6,326 nucleotides of DNA from DATJWY01 sp035500775 (GTDB lineage Bacteria > Pseudomonadota > Alphaproteobacteria > Acetobacterales > Acetobacteraceae), in assembly GCA_035500775.1 (NCBI GenBank), contig DATJWY010000055.1:1-6326 (forward strand), given 5' to 3'. The position numbers and the translations under genes are program-made. Positions 3,605 through 6,326 of the stretch are shown piece after piece (the first letter of the stretch is position 1; every line of letters begins with the position of its first letter). The notes beneath the pieces were generated by a model. It saw nothing but the letters and a program-made list of their open reading frames with translations, was not told the DNA's origin and searched no databases.

Positions 3605-6326
3605 GATGTCGCCTCGGTCATGGTGTGGCCTTTGGGGGGTATGTCGTCCGCGATCGCGTCGTCCAGGAGCGCGGCGACGTCATTGCGACGGGAATGCCAC
3701 AGACCGCGCCGCCGCGCCTCCGCGAAACGGGCGCGCATGGCGGCATGCGCGGCGGGATTGGCTTCGCGCAGGAAGCGTTCGACCGCCGGATCGGCGAGGG
3801 TCGCCGCGAAAATCTGGTCGTATTGCCGGTCGAGCCGGCCGGGCAGGGTGGCGGCGAAGGCGTGGAGCGCCTCCAGCGCCCCGGCGATCTCGGCCGCGCC
3901 CTGGTGGCCGTGGCGTCGCATGCCGGCGATCCAGGCGGGGTTGGCGGCGCGGCCGCGCACGGCGCGGGCCACCGCTTCCGTCAGGGTGCGGGCGCGCGGC
4001 GTCTCCGTCGCCGAGATGTCGAGCTGATACAGCGCCGCCGCGCCGTCGCGCGCCCCACCGAGCGCCTGGGCGGCGGCGGCGAATCCGCCCGCATGGGTTG
4101 CCTGGTCCAGCCCGTCCAGCAGGTCGGTTCCGGCCTGATCCTGCAAATGCACGAACCCGCCGGCCGTGGCGACTCGGGCGGCGAAACCCTCCGCGTCGGC
4201 GATGCCGTCCAGATCCTTGCCATAGGCGGCGGATGAGGCGGCGAGATAGCTCGCCCCGAGTTCCTCGCGCCGTGCCCAGGCGCCGCGCGTGATCTCGTCG
4301 GCGACACCCGCGCCATAGGCGCCCGGTGCCGCGCCGTAGATGCGCGTGCTCGCCCGGCGCAACGCCGCGCCGTCGAGCCCCCGGCAGGCGGCGGCGAGCT
4401 TGTTCCATTCCACCGCCTCGTCCCGCGCGGCGACGGCGCGCACCGCCGCGTCGAACAGGGCGATCTGCGCCGGGAAGGCGTCGCGGAACAGGCCGGAGAC
4501 GCGCAGCGTCACATCGACACGCGGCCGGTCAAGCGTCGCCAGCGGCAGGATCTCGAAGCCGCTCACCCGCGCCGAGCCCTCGTCCCAGACCGGGCGGGCA
4601 CCGATCAGCACCAGGGCTAGCGCCAGATCCTCGCCGCCGGTGCGCATGGTGGTGCTGCCCCAGAGATCGAGCACCAGGCTGCGCGGCCAGTCGCCGGTTT
4701 CCTGCACATGGCGGCGCAGCAATTCGGCTGCGGCGCGCTCGGCCAGTGCCAGGGCCGAGCGGGTCGGGATGGCGCGGGGATCGACGGCATGCAGGTTGCG
4801 CCCGGTGGGGAGCACGTCGGCGCGGCCGCGCGTCGGCGCTCCGGCGGGGCCGGCGGGGACGAAGCGGCCCTCCAGCGCCGCGCGCAGGGCGTCACGTTCG
4901 GCGGCGGCGCAGGCATCGAGCCGCGTCGCCAGCATCGCCGGGTCGAGACCGGGGCAGGAGCGGGCGAGGGCATCGAGCAGCGCGGCGCGGCGCGGCGCGT
5001 CCGGGGCCTGGCCGAAGACGTGCAGCCCGTCGCGGATCTGCATGTCCTTGATATCGCATAGCCAGGCATCCAGCCGGGCGAGGGCGTCATCCTCCGGCAG
5101 GCCGCTTGCGCCGCTTTCCTCGATCAGCCCGGCGGCGTCGGCGCGTTCCAGGATCTCCCGCCGCAGCAGGGCGGTGCGGCGGCGGTCGAGCCCGTCGGCG
5201 GCGGCGTATTCGTCGATCAGCCGCTCCAGCGCCGCCGCCTCGCCATGCGTCCCGGCGCTGCGCAAAGGCGGGGTGAGATGGCCGATGGTGACGGCGCCGA
5301 GGCGGCGCTTGGCGGCGGCGGCCTCGCCCGGATTATTGACGATGAAGGGATAGATCACCGGCAGACCGCCAATGAGGGCGGCGGGGAAGCAGGCGGGGGA
5401 GAGCGCCGCCGCCTTGCCTGGCAGCCATTCCAGCGAACCATGCGCGCCAAGCTGCACCAGGGCATGCACGCCCACCTCCTGCCGCAGCCAGAGATGGAAG
5501 GCGACATAGGCGTGGCGGGGCGGCAGGTCCGGGTCGTGATAGCCGGATTTGCGGTCGAGACGGGAGCCACGATCGGGCTGGATGGCGAGGAGCATCCGTC
5601 CGGTGCGCAGGCAGGGGAAAGGGAAGACGCCATCCGCCACCAACGGATCGTCCTCCGGCGGGCCCCAGGCGGCTTCCAGCGCCGCGCGGGTGGTTTGCGG
5701 CAAGGTTTCCAGCAGGGGGCGGTAGTGGGGCAGGCAAAGGCCCGGGGCGCTGCCCCGGACCCCGCCGGGGGACGAGCCGTCCCCCGGACCCCGGCACAAC
5801 GCGTTGGCCAGGGCTTCGGCATCCGGTGGGACATTACCAATGTCGTAGCCGGATTCGCCGAGTTGGCGGAGCAGGGCGGCGAGGCTCGCGAACCCGTCCA
5901 GCCCGACCGCGCGTCCGGCCTGACCGCCGGCGCCGGGATAGTCCGGCAGCACGATGGCAAGGCGGCGTTCGGCGGCGGGGGTACGGCGGAGTCGCGCCCA
6001 GCCTTCCGCCCGCGCCGCCGCGAGCGCGATGCCGTCCGCGTCCGGGCGGTGGGCGACGCGGGCATATTCGAGCGCCTCTTCCGTGCCGGTTTCGGCCTTG
6101 AAGGAAATGGCGGTGGTCAGCAGCCGGCCGTCGAGTTCCGGCAACACGACATGCATGGCGAGATCCGCCTGCGACAGGCCCCGGAAACTCTCCGCCCAGG
6201 CCGCGCGCGACGCGCCGGAGAGAACGAGTTGCAGCACCGGCGCGTCGGCGGCGTCGAGCGGGGAACCGGCCCCGGATTCGTCGCTCCGGGCGGAAAAGCT
6301 GGTGGCGTTCAGCACCACGTCCGGCC
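3601..6326 (-). CDS. cobN: CobN, large subunit of aerobic cobaltochelatase (5'-partial)
   Basis: CobN is the large, substrate-binding subunit of the ATP-dependent cytoplasmic cobaltochelatase. With CobS and CobT it inserts Co2+ into hydrogenobyrinic acid a,c-diamide. The frame is open to the right edge, so the N-terminus (probably 200-300 residues, judged from a usual length of about 1,100-1,275) is missing. The GTG at 6318 is internal: it sits in a conserved PDVVLNATSF stretch. Counting from it, family landmarks are YHDPDLPPRHAYVAFHLWLR (about 260-279), GAHGSLEWLPGK (291-302), LPVIYPFIVNNPGEAAAAKRR (about 319-339), HLTPPLR (347-353), DMQIRDGLHVFGQ (425-437) and DLWGSTTMRTGGEDLALAL (551-569). 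These belong to the CobN/ChlH/BchH chelatase family. Residues 177-193 are a Gly/Pro/Ser-rich loop encoded by a palindromic repeat. The C-terminus carries a short tail (IPPKGHTMTEATS) that I do not recognise. The stop overlaps the cobG start by 4 nt, implying translational coupling. Confidence 0.97.
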   Translation of the reverse strand, partial: PDVVLNATSFSARSDESGAGSPLDAADAPVLQLVLSGASRAAWAESFRGLSQADLAMHVVLPELDGRLLTTAISFKAETGTEEALEYARVAHRPDADGIALAAARAEGWARLRRTPAAERRLAIVLPDYPGAGGQAGRAVGLDGFASLAALLRQLGESGYDIGNVPPDAEALANALCRGPGDGSSPGGVRGSAPGLCLPHYRPLLETLPQTTRAALEAAWGPPEDDPLVADGVFPFPCLRTGRMLLAIQPDRGSRLDRKSGYHDPDLPPRHAYVAFHLWLRQEVGVHALVQLGAHGSLEWLPGKAAALSPACFPAALIGGLPVIYPFIVNNPGEAAAAKRRLGAVTIGHLTPPLRSAGTHGEAAALERLIDEYAAADGLDRRRTALLRREILERADAAGLIEESGASGLPEDDALARLDAWLCDIKDMQIRDGLHVFGQAPDAPRRAALLDALARSCPGLDPAMLATRLDACAAAERDALRAALEGRFVPAGPAGAPTRGRADVLPTGRNLHAVDPRAIPTRSALALAERAAAELLRRHVQETGDWPRSLVLDLWGSTTMRTGGEDLALALVLIGARPVWDEGSARVSGFEILPLATLDRPRVDVTLRVSGLFRDAFPAQIALFDAAVRAVAARDEAVEWNKLAAACRGLDGAALRRASTRIYGAAPGAYGAGVADEITRGAWARREELGASYLAASSAAYGKDLDGIADAEGFAARVATAGGFVHLQDQAGTDLLDGLDQATHAGGFAAAAQALGGARDGAAALYQLDISATETPRARTLTEAVARAVRGRAANPAWIAGMRRHGHQGAAEIAGALEALHAFAATLPGRLDRQYDQIFAATLADPAVERFLREANPAAHAAMRARFAEARRRGLWHSRRNDVAALLDDAIADDIPPKGHTMTEATS
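5741..5795 (+). repeat. Palindromic repeat element inside the cobN reading frame
   Basis: Two adjacent perfect hairpins lie within cobN. The first has a 7-bp stem (5742-5748 with 5752-5758) and a GCT loop. The second has a 10-bp stem (5765-5774 with 5778-5787) and an AGC loop. A 12-nt direct repeat, CCCCGGACCCCG, occurs at 5753-5764 and 5782-5793. On the plus strand the core GGGC-GCT-GCCC followed by GGACCCC matches the other two copies in the window, so this copy is antisense to the operon while the others are sense. On the cobN strand it reads without a stop as GPGDGSSPGGVRGSAPG, between ALANALC and LCLPHYRPLLETLP. It is probably a mobile or dispersed element tolerated in a surface loop. 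Confidence 0.75.

Noticed and set aside
6316..6318. GTG as the start codon of CobN
   Set aside because: It falls inside the conserved PDVVLNATSF stretch and the frame stays open to the window edge, so it is an internal valine of a truncated gene.

Overview
The window is a very GC-rich piece of a bacterial chromosome. It holds a single minus-strand operon for the aerobic (oxygen-dependent, late cobalt insertion) branch of cobalamin (vitamin B12) synthesis. Reading in the direction of transcription, from right to left, the genes are cobN (5' end beyond the right edge), cobG, cobH, cobI and cobJ. All five show strong family signatures. The strong GC bias and the CobG/CobN aerobic-type gene set suggest an alphaproteobacterium. 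The palindromic repeats look like those I associate with Acetobacteraceae/Rhodospirillales, but that taxonomic guess is inference.

Layout: 3601-6326 is cobN, the large subunit of the cobaltochelatase. Its stop overlaps the cobG start by 4 nt (ATGA). 2336-3604 is cobG, precorrin-3B synthase. 2146-2335 is the only sizeable gap; it carries two tandem hairpins of a repeat element and a third strong hairpin just before cobH. 1519-2145 is cobH, precorrin-8X methylmutase. It abuts cobI (796-1518, precorrin-2 C20-methyltransferase) with no spacer. cobI overlaps cobJ (38-799, precorrin-3B C17-methyltransferase) by ATGA. Past cobJ, at the left edge, is another copy of the repeat hairpin, cut by the window.

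Together CobI makes precorrin-3A, CobG oxidises it to the lactone precorrin-3B, and CobJ contracts the ring to precorrin-4. After steps encoded outside the window, CobH converts precorrin-8X to hydrogenobyrinic acid. CobN, with CobS and CobT (not seen here), inserts cobalt into the a,c-diamide of that product.

I see no new enzymatic system: the genes are standard. The unusual signal is a family of GC-rich palindromic elements sharing the core GGGC-KYT-GCCC followed by GACCC. There are three copies: one after cobJ, one between cobG and cobH, and one inside the cobN reading frame. The last is translated as a Gly/Pro/Ser-rich loop, reminiscent of the in-frame Rickettsia palindromic elements. No cobalamin riboswitch, tRNA, rRNA, CRISPR or transposase was seen; any promoter or riboswitch for the operon would lie upstream of cobN, outside the window.
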